A stretch of DNA of 41,665 bases from Clostridia bacterium (GTDB lineage: Bacteria > Bacillota > Clostridia > Christensenellales > Aristaeellaceae): positions 1 to 41,665 of the forward strand of contig JAFUBA010000211.1 in NCBI GenBank assembly GCA_017460395.1, given 5' to 3'. Numbering within the stretch: the stretch's first letter is position 1; each line of letters begins with the position of its first letter. Shown here in pieces: positions 25,889-34,682 of this stretch. Under the pieces are notes generated by a model. The model saw nothing but the letters and a program-made list of their open reading frames with translations. It searched no databases and had not been told where the DNA came from. A program made the position numbers and the translations under genes.

Positions 25889-27013
25889 ATGCTGAAGACA
25901 ATGTTCCCTGGCATTGATCGTGCCTCCTCAGCCCTCGGCTTTGGATGCATGCGTTTGCCCACAAAAGAGGACGGCACCATCGATGAAGCCCAGGCGATCC
26001 AGATGATCCGCAGAGGCATCGATGCAGGCGTTCTGTATGTGGATACAGCTTATCCCTATCACGGGGGAGAGAGCGAGAGGCTGGTGGGCAAGGCACTGAA
26101 GGACGGATACCGCGAGCGGGTGATTCTGACCACCAAGCTGCCCTGCTGGAAGGTGGAAAAGCATGAGGACATGATGAATCTTCTGGACGAGCAGCTGGAA
26201 AAGCTGCAGACAGACCACGTGGATTTTTATCTGCTTCATGCCCTGAATGCCGAGCGATATAAGAAGATGAAGGAACTCGGGTACAAAGAGTTCATGGACG
26301 AAGCCCTGCGGCTGGGAAAGATCCGCTATCCTGCCTTCTCCTTCCACGATGAGCACGATGTGTTCATGGAGATTCTCCACGATTATCCATGGAAGATGTG
26401 TCAGGTGCAGATGAACATCCTGGACGGAGACAAGCAGGCCGGCTTAGATGGTATTCGGGAGGCCGGACGGCTCGGCATCGGGGTGGTCATCATGGAACCC
26501 CTTAGAGGCGGTCTTCTGGCGGACCCGCCGAAGGAAGTGCGGGAAGTATATGCAGCGGAAAAAGAGACAAGGTCACCTGTGGAGTGGGCCTTCCGGTATC
26601 TTTACACCATGCCGGAGATTATCACGATTCTGTCCGGCATGTCCGACATGCAGCAGGTGGAGGACAACCTGAGGATCTTTGAGAAGGCCGAGCGGTGCGA
26701 TATCTCAGAGGAAGAAAAACACCTCTATGAGACGGTCAAGGAGACCTATCTCAGCCGCATGAAGACAAAGTGTACAGGCTGTGCCTACTGCCAGCCCTGC
26801 CCCAGGGATGTGGCCATTCCCAAGATTTTCCAGGGCTTTGACCGGAGCCTTTTGAGTGAGAAGGGCTCGTTCAAGGGCGGCTATGCCAGGATTGTGGAGG
26901 ACAAGGCGGATGCATCCAGGTGCATTGCGTGCAGAAAATGCGAGCGCGCCTGCCCGCAGCATCTGCCCATCGTTCGTTACCTGCAGGAGATCCGGGCCGT
27001 ATGTGAAGGATAA
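25889..27013 (+). CDS. Aldo/keto reductase with C-terminal 4Fe-4S clusters
   Basis: The 374-residue product joins an aldo/keto reductase barrel to a ferredoxin-like tail. The barrel has LGFGCMRLP near residue 16, VDTAYPYHGGESERLVGKAL near 51 (catalytic Asp and Tyr), the Lys segment TTKLPCW near 81, YLLHAL near 114 and the cofactor-side GVVIMEPLRGGLLA near 199. The tail has CTGCAYCQPCP near 295 and CIACRKCERACPQ near 346, each able to hold a 4Fe-4S cluster. Such proteins are frequent in anaerobes and may pass electrons between ferredoxin and an organic substrate. The substrate is unknown. An AGGAGA site precedes the ATG. The gene is a single unit between its promoter and a bidirectional terminator. 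Confidence 0.92.
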   Translation: MLKTMFPGIDRASSALGFGCMRLPTKEDGTIDEAQAIQMIRRGIDAGVLYVDTAYPYHGGESERLVGKALKDGYRERVILTTKLPCWKVEKHEDMMNLLDEQLEKLQTDHVDFYLLHALNAERYKKMKELGYKEFMDEALRLGKIRYPAFSFHDEHDVFMEILHDYPWKMCQVQMNILDGDKQAGLDGIREAGRLGIGVVIMEPLRGGLLADPPKEVREVYAAEKETRSPVEWAFRYLYTMPEIITILSGMSDMQQVEDNLRIFEKAERCDISEEEKHLYETVKETYLSRMKTKCTGCAYCQPCPRDVAIPKIFQGFDRSLLSEKGSFKGGYARIVEDKADASRCIACRKCERACPQHLPIVRYLQEIRAVCEG

Positions 27014-27025
27014 AGCAATACCAGA

Positions 27026-27053
27026 AAAAGAGCACGCGAGGGCGTGCTCTTTT
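27026..27053. terminator. Bidirectional terminator
   Basis: AAAAGAGCACGC (27026-27037) and GCGTGCTCTTTT (27042-27053) form a perfect 12-bp stem around GAGG. It serves the reductase gene on plus. On minus it directly abuts the stop of the membrane-protein gene at the end of the mre operon. Confidence 0.92.
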
Positions 27054-27629
27054 CTAACGCGCAATATGCAGCATCTTCTTCAGTTTCGGCTCCCACCGTG
27101 TCACATAGGTCATCGTGAGCGGTGTAAGAAGGTAGTCGTAGAGGAAGAGGCACAGGATCATTGCGGCAAAGAAGGCGATGGTGAGTGCCACACCCATCTC
27201 CTCGAATTCCCCGAGTATGGCATTCAGGGGGAAGAGCAGGGTCAGAAGGCCATACATGCAAAGAAGGGATAAGGAGAAAAAGAAGAATTTCACAAGCATG
27301 CGAAGAGGCTTACTCCGGATCTTATCCACCTGCCATTTGAGGATGGGCCAGTAGCCGAAAAAGAGATAGAACAGAGCCATCTCCTTTTCAAACCCCAAGA
27401 ACAGGGCGAGACTGGCGGTCGCCATCCAGGTCATCCAGGCGTCCTTTTTGCCGTAGGAGAGCAGCACCGGGATCAGGACAAGGCCTGAGAGAAGCGGGGC
27501 TGCGTAGGTCATAATGGGGATGAGCGCACTGGTGAGCAGCAGCACCACGCTCAGGGCGATGATCGTGCCGCAGAAAGCGAGACGCAGGCTTTCGTGATGG
27601 GCAGTTGACCGGTTCCGTGACTGTGCCAT
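27054..27629 (-). CDS. Small integral membrane protein of unknown function
   Basis: The 191-residue product is strongly hydrophobic, with about five to six membrane segments: near residues 17-38 (LAFCGTIIALSVVLLLTSAL), 40-57, 64-80 (MTWMATASLALFLGF), 85-98, 108-132 and 144-168. Loops between them are short, and both ends are basic (AQSRNRS at the N-terminus, TRWEPKLKKML at the C-terminus). No catalytic motif or known family is recognised. The ATG has a GGAGAT site. It lies 40 bp downstream of rodA on the same strand and is followed by the terminator, so it is probably the last gene of the cell-shape operon. Confidence 0.75.
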   Translation of the reverse strand: MAQSRNRSTAHHESLRLAFCGTIIALSVVLLLTSALIPIMTYAAPLLSGLVLIPVLLSYGKKDAWMTWMATASLALFLGFEKEMALFYLFFGYWPILKWQVDKIRSKPLRMLVKFFFFSLSLLCMYGLLTLLFPLNAILGEFEEMGVALTIAFFAAMILCLFLYDYLLTPLTMTYVTRWEPKLKKMLHIAR

Positions 27630-27669
27630 AGCTATCTCCTGTCAAGACATTGATGGGGCTAAAAAACCT

Positions 27670-28875
27670 TTATGCACGCGTCAGCTGCTGGATGATGGCC
27701 TGCCGCTGCGGGGTGGAGATCTGGGCAGTGAGGGAGCGGTTCTTGGTGACATTCAGCACCAGCGCGATACCGCCCATGCAGGTGACCATGTTGGATCCGC
27801 CGTAGGAAATAAAGGGGAGGGGAATGCCGGTGATGGGCAAGATACCGATGGCCATGCCGATGTTTTCCACCACATGGAAGAGCATCATGCCGGTCACCCC
27901 GATGATGATCAGCTGTCCGAACTTGTCTCTGGTGTTGTAGGCCAGATACATCATATACAGAATCAGGACCAGGTAGGCAAAAATGAGCAGCATGCAGCCG
28001 CGGAACCCCCATGCTTCCCCGATGGTGGCGAAGATGAAGTCGGTCCAGTCGGCAGGTACGTAGTTGAGCTGACTCATGGCACCGGGTACAAAGGTGCCGA
28101 TTCCGTTCAGGCCTCCGGAACCGATGGCGATCTTGGACTGGGTCTGCTGATAGGCACCGCTGGCTGAATATTGTTCAGGATTGAGGAAGGCCAGAATGCG
28201 GATCAGACGATAGGAATCTGAACCGGTGGCCATGAGGAAGCCGAAGATGGCGGCAGCGCCGATGACGGCGGCAGCAGCGAGGCCCACGAGCACCTGCCAG
28301 GGGGCACCGGAAAACAGCATCATCATGGCAGCGATGACGCCAATCACGATGAGACTGCCCATTTCACCCGAGGCGATGATGACGAAGGCCGGAAGGCCGA
28401 GAATGGCAAAAACACGGATTGTATCCGGCAAGTTGCTCATGGGGATATCTTTTGTGGAGAGCACCCGGGCCAGAATCAGGATCATGGACAGCTTGGCAAA
28501 TTCAGAGGGCTGTATCGTAAAGCCCCACAGAACGTCCAGCCAGGCTTTCACGCCCTCTGCCCGGTTAAAGACCCACACAACGGTGAGAAGGAACACGCTC
28601 AGATAGTAAAGGAGTGGAGCGTACCGGTTCAGCCAGACATAGGGCGCATTCATCAGAAGTACAAGCACGATGGGTGAAATGATGAACACGAACAGGGACT
28701 GCCTGATCGCATAGGATGATTCCACCACGTGGTTCCAGAAGGGCACATCCACCTCGGAGGTGGTGGAAAAGGTCGCCACGGACACGGCCACAATGCCGAA
28801 GATAGACAGGCCATAGACGAGAATGATCAGAAACCAGTCGATATGCGCCCGTGTTCTTGAGTTTTCTTGAATCAA
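27670..28875 (-). CDS. rodA: SEDS peptidoglycan glycosyltransferase RodA
   Basis: RodA polymerises lipid II into glycan strands in the elongation machinery with its partner class B PBP. The 401-residue product has about ten membrane segments and the SEDS signatures: WGFTIQPSEFAKLSMIL near residue 117, QSKIAIGSGGLNGIG near 248 and ADWTDFIFATIGEAWGF near 277 (containing the catalytic Asp). The family-signature end GILPITGIPLPFISYGGSNM lies near 343. The start is TTG (28875-28873), with GAGGAGG 7 nt upstream. It lies 80 bp behind minD. Together with MreBCD and PBP2 encoded upstream it supplies the elongasome. Confidence 0.96.
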   Translation of the reverse strand: MIQENSRTRAHIDWFLIILVYGLSIFGIVAVSVATFSTTSEVDVPFWNHVVESSYAIRQSLFVFIISPIVLVLLMNAPYVWLNRYAPLLYYLSVFLLTVVWVFNRAEGVKAWLDVLWGFTIQPSEFAKLSMILILARVLSTKDIPMSNLPDTIRVFAILGLPAFVIIASGEMGSLIVIGVIAAMMMLFSGAPWQVLVGLAAAAVIGAAAIFGFLMATGSDSYRLIRILAFLNPEQYSASGAYQQTQSKIAIGSGGLNGIGTFVPGAMSQLNYVPADWTDFIFATIGEAWGFRGCMLLIFAYLVLILYMMYLAYNTRDKFGQLIIIGVTGMMLFHVVENIGMAIGILPITGIPLPFISYGGSNMVTCMGGIALVLNVTKNRSLTAQISTPQRQAIIQQLTRA

Positions 28876-28955
28876 GGAGAAACCTCCTCAAAATTGAAAA
28901 ACACATGAAAGAATAAAAGAATGAGAGGTTGAAGAAAAGTAGAACCGCAAAAGCC

Positions 28956-29762
28956 TCAGACGCGCTTCATCTCTGCAAGTCCCGGGCGGAAAAAGCGGCT
29001 AAGCCAGGAGCGCTTCTTCCCAAAATCCGGAAAGGGTACATCCTCCTGAAGCATCCGGCCCGCGATACGTCTTATGGCAGCGGCTGCTGGACAGTCGATA
29101 TCCAGCACTGTCAGATGGGAGAGCTGGGCGCGGTAGACATTGCTGTCATCCGGCATCTCGCCGAGCAGCTGCACGTCAAGGAACTGTGCACATACCTTGG
29201 CAGAGTGCATCTCGCCGCTCTCCACGAGGTCCGGAAAGAGCCGGTTGACGATCAGACGGGGCCGCGGCAGATGCTTCTTTTCCATCAGGCTGATGATCTG
29301 CTGGGCGTCACGAAGACAGAGATCATCCGGTGTAACCACGACGACCGTCTCCTGGACCGTGGCCTTCATGGAAAGGCGAAGGCCCTGTTCCATGCCTGCG
29401 GGACAGTCGATGATCACGTGATCAAATCGGGCTGCGAGCCGGGCTATCAGGTCGCGGTAAGCTTTGCCGTCCAGGTCCTTGCTCCTTGCAAACTGGGGTG
29501 CAGAGAGGAGGCACAGACCGCGGGATGCGTAGGGCCGGATCAGGGCGGCATCCAGTTCGCAGGTGCCTTCGCACACGTCCAGCAGGTCGAAGATGATCCT
29601 GTCCTGTACGCCGAAAAGATTATCCTGCCCTCTCAGACCAAAATCCATGTCCACGAGACATACGGATTTTGACCGCTCATTGAGGGCGACGGAGAGGGAG
29701 GAAGCGAGGGTGGACTTGCCCACGCCGCCCTTGCCGGAAGCAATCAGCCAGACGGTGCCCAT
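28956..29762 (-). CDS. minD: Septum site-determining ATPase MinD
   Basis: MinD is a membrane-cycling ATPase that positions division, normally by recruiting MinC. The 268-residue product has the deviant Walker A GKGGVGKST at 10-18, VDMDFGLRGQDNLFG near 38, the switch DCPAGMEQG near 119 and VVTPDDLCLRDAQQI near 138, all MinD-like. It ends in an amphipathic, aromatic-basic segment (SWLSRFFRPG) fitting the membrane-targeting helix. The ATG has an AAAGGAG site. No minC or minE is adjacent: the gaps on either side are only 83 and 80 bp. A 26-bp palindrome lies in its leader. Confidence 0.93.
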   Translation of the reverse strand: MGTVWLIASGKGGVGKSTLASSLSVALNERSKSVCLVDMDFGLRGQDNLFGVQDRIIFDLLDVCEGTCELDAALIRPYASRGLCLLSAPQFARSKDLDGKAYRDLIARLAARFDHVIIDCPAGMEQGLRLSMKATVQETVVVVTPDDLCLRDAQQIISLMEKKHLPRPRLIVNRLFPDLVESGEMHSAKVCAQFLDVQLLGEMPDDSNVYRAQLSHLTVLDIDCPAAAAIRRIAGRMLQEDVPFPDFGKKRSWLSRFFRPGLAEMKRV

Positions 29763-29781
29763 CTTGCAGCTCCTTTCGGGG

Positions 29782-29807
29782 CCCGCCCGCAGATATCTGC
29801 GGGCGGG
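29782..29807. repeat. 26-bp perfect palindrome before minD
   Basis: The sequence 29782-29807 is its own reverse complement: CCCGCCCGCAG and CTGCGGGCGGG arms around a central ATAT. It lies between the PBP2 stop and the minD ribosome-binding site. No T tract follows on minus, so it is more likely an mRNA hairpin or a protein-binding site than a terminator. Confidence 0.8.
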
Positions 29808-29845
29808 TTCAGAATGGATTCAAAAGTGTTTGAAATGAATGGCCT

Positions 29846-32392
29846 TTAGGGTGCCAGAGTATTTCCGATGGGCAGATCATAGTCCACTGTACGGAGATTC
29901 TTCTGGTCCAGGTACCATGTCAGGAATTCTCTTGCAGCCACTGAGGCGTTGCCGCCGCTGAGGCCGTTGGGGATGAAGACGGCCAGGGCCACCTCGGGAT
30001 TATCGAAGGGGGCGTAGGCCACGAACCAGCCGTTGTTTTCCAGGTCGATGGCGGTGGTCTGAGCAGAACCTGTCTTGGCGGCAATGTCATCGCGGTATTT
30101 CCAGCCCTTGAAGTACTTGCCGGCCGTACCGTCCTGCTCGTCAACCACGCCCTTCATCCCTTCCTTGATGAGGGGGAAGTAGATGTCGGTATTTTCCAGC
30201 TTGTTCACCAGTTTTGGTGCGCGCTGGGAGAGGATCTCGCCCTCGGGGGAGGTGATGGAATCCACCAGGGACAGGTTGTAGACGTAGCCGCCGTTGGCGA
30301 TGGTGCAGACATAGCGGGCTACGGCCACGGGCGTCAGCACGGTCACCGACTGACCGATGGCGGTCATAATGGTCTGGCTGCCGCCCCATTTGATGGTGTT
30401 CAGATAATTGTAGGTGTCGGAGATGATGACACGGGTGTATACCATTTCCTTGGTCATGCCCAGTTCCTCCATGAGAATGGAGCGCATCTTGGGCAGCCAG
30501 TCGTTCTGGCCGGTGTTGACGGCCATGTTCATGAGGCTGGTGGTGCACACACTCAGTCGATCGTCATCGTAGTAGATGTTCCGGCTGAGTCCCTGCTCGC
30601 GCAGGTGCTTTTTGATGGCGTTGAAGACGATGATCGGCAGGGAAGTGTCCTGATTGGCCTCGTTCATGGGCTTGGTGGGGTCAAAGAGGGTGTTCTGGCA
30701 GCCAACCACGGAGCGGACCTCGCCGGGCAGGTCGATACCTGTGCGGCTGGTGAGGCCGAACTGGGCAGCATAGCGGTAGAGCCGCTCCTCTCCGAGCCTG
30801 GATCCCAGCTCATAGAAAAAGTAATTGCACGAGTGAGTCAGACCCTCAATGATGGTCTGATTGGCATGCTTATACCGATAATTGGGGGAAATCCAGCACT
30901 TTGGTGCGGTGGATTCGTCGGAGTTGTAATTTTTGAAATAGCCCATATCGGAGATCAGTTCCGTGGGGCCAAGCTCACCTTCATTGAGCGCGCCATAGCC
31001 GGTGACCATCTTGAAAATGGAACCGGGGGTGCCGCGGGCATGAATGCCGTAATTGAGGAGCAGGTTTCTCGGATCCTGGAGAATCGTGATGGCGTCTGCG
31101 CCGCCTGAGACCAGGGCGTTCAGGTCATAGGTGGGATAGTTGGCCATGGCAAGGACCCGGTCCTCCATGTCCAGCACCACAAGGCAGCCGTGCTCTGCAA
31201 GCTGCAACGGGTATTTCTCCCAGTCGCGCACGGCGATATCTTCCTTGTTGTCCTCCAGCCAGCCTTCATCGACCAGTTTTGTCTCCTGGACAATGCGGGT
31301 ATCAAGCACGTTCTCTGCGATGGCTCGCTCGGCGACCTGCTGGTAGGAGGCGTGCAGGGTGAGTTTGACGTTGTTTCCGTCCTGGGGTTCCTCATAGTCA
31401 AGCTCACGGATCACCTTGGACAACTGGTCGCGTTCCACGATCCGGTAGCCCTGCTTGGTGGAGGAATTCTGCGTCAGCCAGTCCTCCATGGAGGACTCGA
31501 TGCCGTCCCGGCCGATCAGGTCATTGTAGGAATAGCCCTTGGCGGACAGCGTTCTCCACATGGCCTGGGTGGGAATGGCGCCGATGTAGCCGATGACCTG
31601 GGCGGCAAGGTTCGAGCGCGGATAGACACGCTTCGTGCCGATGGCGATCTCCATGCCGGAAAGCATCATGGACTTGGTTTCGACCTCAATGACGGTCTCA
31701 TAATTGACGTCCTTTGCGATGACGATGGGCTGGGATGAGAAGACGTTCATCTGCATTTCGCAGTAGATGGCCATGACCTTGAGCATGGTCTCCTCATCCA
31801 GATTCGGTGCCACCACCGCAAACTGATAGCGGTCATAGAGCTTCTCCATGCAGTCGTTTGCCGTGGGGTAGCGGGTGGCCGTCACATAGTTGTTGCTGCG
31901 CCACTGCCGCTCGCGCGTCTCAAGGACGCTGGCGGACAGACGCTCAGGATCGCCGAAGTTGAATTCCCATTCGCCCGTCTCCTCGCTTCTCTGAATGTTG
32001 AAGGAGATGGCCATCTCGCCGCCGTTTCGCTCGATGATTTCTATGGCGTCGAGAATGGAGCGGGTGAAGGTCTGATAATTGCTCTTGGAGGACAGGGATA
32101 CGTCCTTATAGAAGGTCACATTGTAGATCAGGCGATCTTCAGCCAGGATCACGGAATCCGCATCCAGAATGTTGCCCCGCTTGCCGCGCAGCACGATCTT
32201 CTTTGTTCTGCCGCTCTCGGCGCGCTCAGCATAAATATCGCTGTCCCTCAACTGCAGATTGGCAAGGAACACGGTGAGCAGGATAAAGGCTGCAAAGATG
32301 ATCCCAAGGCCGATAATAAAGCGCCAGGGTGCATGCGTAATGCGCTCTTTGACCCGCCCCCAGAAGGACAGACGTTGTGTAGATGGTTGCAT
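29846..32392 (-). CDS. mrdA: Class B penicillin-binding protein 2 (elongation transpeptidase)
   Basis: This cross-links peptidoglycan as RodA's partner. The 848-residue product has a cytoplasmic start, one membrane anchor near residues 24-45 (FIIGLGIIFAAFILLTVFLA), a pedestal domain with RGKRGNILD near 69, and the transpeptidase domain. The active-site motifs are Ser458-x-x-Lys461 (GSIFK), SCN at 521-523 and KTG at 773-775. It is longer than many PBP2 proteins (about 630-720 residues), with extra sequence in the pedestal near 100-250 and between SxN and KTG. The ATG at 32392 lies 62 bp behind mreD with an AGGAGGTG site. It belongs to the maf-mreBCD operon. Confidence 0.95.
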   Translation of the reverse strand: MQPSTQRLSFWGRVKERITHAPWRFIIGLGIIFAAFILLTVFLANLQLRDSDIYAERAESGRTKKIVLRGKRGNILDADSVILAEDRLIYNVTFYKDVSLSSKSNYQTFTRSILDAIEIIERNGGEMAISFNIQRSEETGEWEFNFGDPERLSASVLETRERQWRSNNYVTATRYPTANDCMEKLYDRYQFAVVAPNLDEETMLKVMAIYCEMQMNVFSSQPIVIAKDVNYETVIEVETKSMMLSGMEIAIGTKRVYPRSNLAAQVIGYIGAIPTQAMWRTLSAKGYSYNDLIGRDGIESSMEDWLTQNSSTKQGYRIVERDQLSKVIRELDYEEPQDGNNVKLTLHASYQQVAERAIAENVLDTRIVQETKLVDEGWLEDNKEDIAVRDWEKYPLQLAEHGCLVVLDMEDRVLAMANYPTYDLNALVSGGADAITILQDPRNLLLNYGIHARGTPGSIFKMVTGYGALNEGELGPTELISDMGYFKNYNSDESTAPKCWISPNYRYKHANQTIIEGLTHSCNYFFYELGSRLGEERLYRYAAQFGLTSRTGIDLPGEVRSVVGCQNTLFDPTKPMNEANQDTSLPIIVFNAIKKHLREQGLSRNIYYDDDRLSVCTTSLMNMAVNTGQNDWLPKMRSILMEELGMTKEMVYTRVIISDTYNYLNTIKWGGSQTIMTAIGQSVTVLTPVAVARYVCTIANGGYVYNLSLVDSITSPEGEILSQRAPKLVNKLENTDIYFPLIKEGMKGVVDEQDGTAGKYFKGWKYRDDIAAKTGSAQTTAIDLENNGWFVAYAPFDNPEVALAVFIPNGLSGGNASVAAREFLTWYLDQKNLRTVDYDLPIGNTLAP

Positions 32393-32454
32393 GGGGTGCG
32401 AAACACCTCCTTAACACAGGGGATGCAGGCCCTCCACCTGAGCCGACAGGTTTT

Positions 32455-33099
32455 TCAGATGGACCATTGCATCGGCTCCTGGGTGGATGAGGGCTGATAG
32501 GGTACCACCTTCGGCACGACCCGCCTGCGGATCGGATAGCCGAAGAACATGCGCAGGGGCAGCATGACGATGAGGGCAAAGATGCTGCAAAGAAGAATCG
32601 CCCAGAGCCCGCGCAAAACAAGGTTCAGTGGAAACAGAGATTCCCTCAGATAGAGATAGGCAAGATTCACGACCTCGTAAAAGACTGAATAGACCTGGGC
32701 GCACAGGAAGGTCCTCAGATACGGACTTCTGTCGCGCCCGGACTTTCCGATGTTTTTCTCATATTCCAGCTGCTGGGCGGATTTGTCTGCAAACAGGACC
32801 GAGCACAGCATGGCCACCGCCGGATAGAACAGAAGGTTCATGAGCTGGTAGGTGGAGAGCATGATCTCCATGAGAATGCCGTAAATGGCTCCGCACCAGA
32901 AGGCACGCAACCGCCCGTAGCACACCGTCACCGTCGCCATGACGGTGAAGAGCATGAAGGGTTGCAGGGAGAGAAAGGGAAAATTCGGGAGCACGCACAC
33001 CTGAATGAGGTACCCGAGGAAGATGGCTGCAAACAGGAGCACCTCGCGCAGGACAGAGCGCAGAAACATATGGCCGAATCGTTCCAGTCGCTGAATCAT
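32455..33099 (-). CDS. mreD: Rod-shape-determining membrane protein MreD
   Basis: MreD is an integral membrane partner of MreC and RodA. The 214-residue product has about five to six membrane segments, including VLLFAAIFLGYLIQVCVL near residue 20, LQPFMLFTVMATVTVCYG near 45, WCGAIYGILMEIML near 68, LLFYPAVAMLCSVLF near 88 and GLWAILLCSIFALIVMLPL near 165, and a polar C-terminal tail. MreD is weakly conserved, so the call rests on topology and position between mreC and PBP2. I use the ATG at 33099, which shares its A with the mreC TGA and has GGAGGAGG upstream; a GTG one codon earlier is the alternative. Confidence 0.9.
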   Translation of the reverse strand: MIQRLERFGHMFLRSVLREVLLFAAIFLGYLIQVCVLPNFPFLSLQPFMLFTVMATVTVCYGRLRAFWCGAIYGILMEIMLSTYQLMNLLFYPAVAMLCSVLFADKSAQQLEYEKNIGKSGRDRSPYLRTFLCAQVYSVFYEVVNLAYLYLRESLFPLNLVLRGLWAILLCSIFALIVMLPLRMFFGYPIRRRVVPKVVPYQPSSTQEPMQWSI

Positions 33100-34637
33100 C
33101 ACTCATCCTCCTCCAGCTGCATGTCCAGCGGCCCGACGGTCAGATAGGGCGTGGGGGAGGGGGATGGCGTGGGCGTCGGTGTCCAGTTGGGGTCCGTGGT
33201 CTGGATGACCTGATATTCATAGGAGGGTGCACGTGTCGTGAGATCCTCTGTGGCGACCACAATGGTCTGAGGGGTCGGGGAAGGGGAGGGCGTGGGCGGA
33301 GGCGTGGTTTCAGCCACGACGATCACCTCCGGTGCCTCGTCGTCATCCGCGTTCGCCCGATCAAAGTAGTTCAGTGAACCGATTCGAATGGTAGGATATG
33401 GGCGGATCGACTCGAGGGGCACCAGCTCGATGCTTGCATCAGAACGGTTCTGAATGGGCTCGGGTTCCGGCTTGTAGCGAAGCACGGTGACGTACTCCAG
33501 ATGTTCAAAATCCGCGGTGGGTTCCACGACAATGTATGCCTTGTTGGATTCCATGCGGCGCGTGGACTCGCGCACGGTGCCGATGGGGATGCCCTTGGGG
33601 AAGGACATGCTGACACCAGAGGTGATCACGGTATCCCCGGGACGTGGCAGGTGATCGTCCGGCAGATAGTACATGCGGCACATGGGCTGTCCGTCCACAC
33701 CCAGGGATCCCCTGACAGTACCCTGATCGCGGCTGGACTGGATGAGGGCCGCGATACTGGCCTCGCTGTCAATGATGGTGCGGACCATGGACTGATGATC
33801 GTCCACCTGCTCGGTGTAGCCGATGAGGGCACCGAAGGAGGTGACGGCCATGTATTCCTCGATGCCGTCTGCGCGCCCACGGTTGATGGTAAAGGTGGAA
33901 AAGTAGGTGCCCGGCTCTTTTCCGATGATGTTGCAGGCGATGGGCAGCATATTCTCGTTGCGCTTGATTTCCTCGGAGATATCCTCATACTGGCCAAGCT
34001 GTATCTGCAGTTCATCTGCCAGCATAGCCTTGTAGACCAGCTGCTCGTTCTCCTCCCGGAGCCGGTTATATTCATCCTCAAGCGTCGAGAGAAACTTGAG
34101 GCGCCGGAAAAATCCCAGTACGCCCTGGGTGGCATCGCTGAACATGCTCTGCACGGGGGAGATCACATCGGCGGTCTCCGAGATGAGATCTCCGGCTGCA
34201 TTCTCCAAAACAGGGATACTGCTGAGCGCGGAGGTTTTGTAGAGCATGGTGATCACGACCATGGAAAAGATCAGGACCGTGATGATGCCCATCATAATGC
34301 CTCGAAAGGTCGGATGCTCCTTCTGCAATTCCGGAGACGGCAGATTGCCCGGCTCCAGGGGCGAGTTGCCGCTCTGGGCCATTTTGGCATCCCTGGACTC
34401 TCTGGCATTCTGACGCTGGCGCGCCTGCGCCATCTCGGGCGTGTCCAGAGTGGGATCGCGCCAGCTCCTTGCGTCCTTGGGAGGATTGAGTGTCTCCTCG
34501 ATGGTCTGGGCGTTGTCCTGTTTCAGCTCCTCGCGTTCCCTTCTCGCAGCATCCAGCCACTCACTGGCCTCTTTGCTGCTCTTTTGTTGACTGTCCCTGG
34601 AAGAAGGGTCCGAGGGGGAACCGCTGCGTCCCTGCAA
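33099..34637 (-). CDS. mreC: Rod-shape-determining protein MreC with extended ends
   Basis: MreC is a single-pass membrane protein that joins MreB to the periplasmic cell-wall machinery. The 512-residue product has about 110 polar cytoplasmic residues before the membrane segment (near 113-133, GIITVLIFSMVVITML). A coiled coil near 185-200 (TLEDEYNRLREENEQLVYK) follows, then the double beta-barrel MreC core (NRGRADGIEEYMAV, GTVRGSL, GDTVITSG, FPKGIPIGTV). It ends in a tail of about 124 residues with two PTPSPSPTP-type blocks. Typical MreC is nearer 280-330 residues. I prefer TTG 34637 because a GAGGTGA site lies 5 nt upstream; the GTG at 34646 overlaps that site. Confidence 0.92.
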   Translation of the reverse strand: MQGRSGSPSDPSSRDSQQKSSKEASEWLDAARREREELKQDNAQTIEETLNPPKDARSWRDPTLDTPEMAQARQRQNARESRDAKMAQSGNSPLEPGNLPSPELQKEHPTFRGIMMGIITVLIFSMVVITMLYKTSALSSIPVLENAAGDLISETADVISPVQSMFSDATQGVLGFFRRLKFLSTLEDEYNRLREENEQLVYKAMLADELQIQLGQYEDISEEIKRNENMLPIACNIIGKEPGTYFSTFTINRGRADGIEEYMAVTSFGALIGYTEQVDDHQSMVRTIIDSEASIAALIQSSRDQGTVRGSLGVDGQPMCRMYYLPDDHLPRPGDTVITSGVSMSFPKGIPIGTVRESTRRMESNKAYIVVEPTADFEHLEYVTVLRYKPEPEPIQNRSDASIELVPLESIRPYPTIRIGSLNYFDRANADDDEAPEVIVVAETTPPPTPSPSPTPQTIVVATEDLTTRAPSYEYQVIQTTDPNWTPTPTPSPSPTPYLTVGPLDMQLEEDE

Positions 34638-34682
34638 ATCTGTCACCTCACTATGGCACAGGATGGATTCAAATCATAGCCG

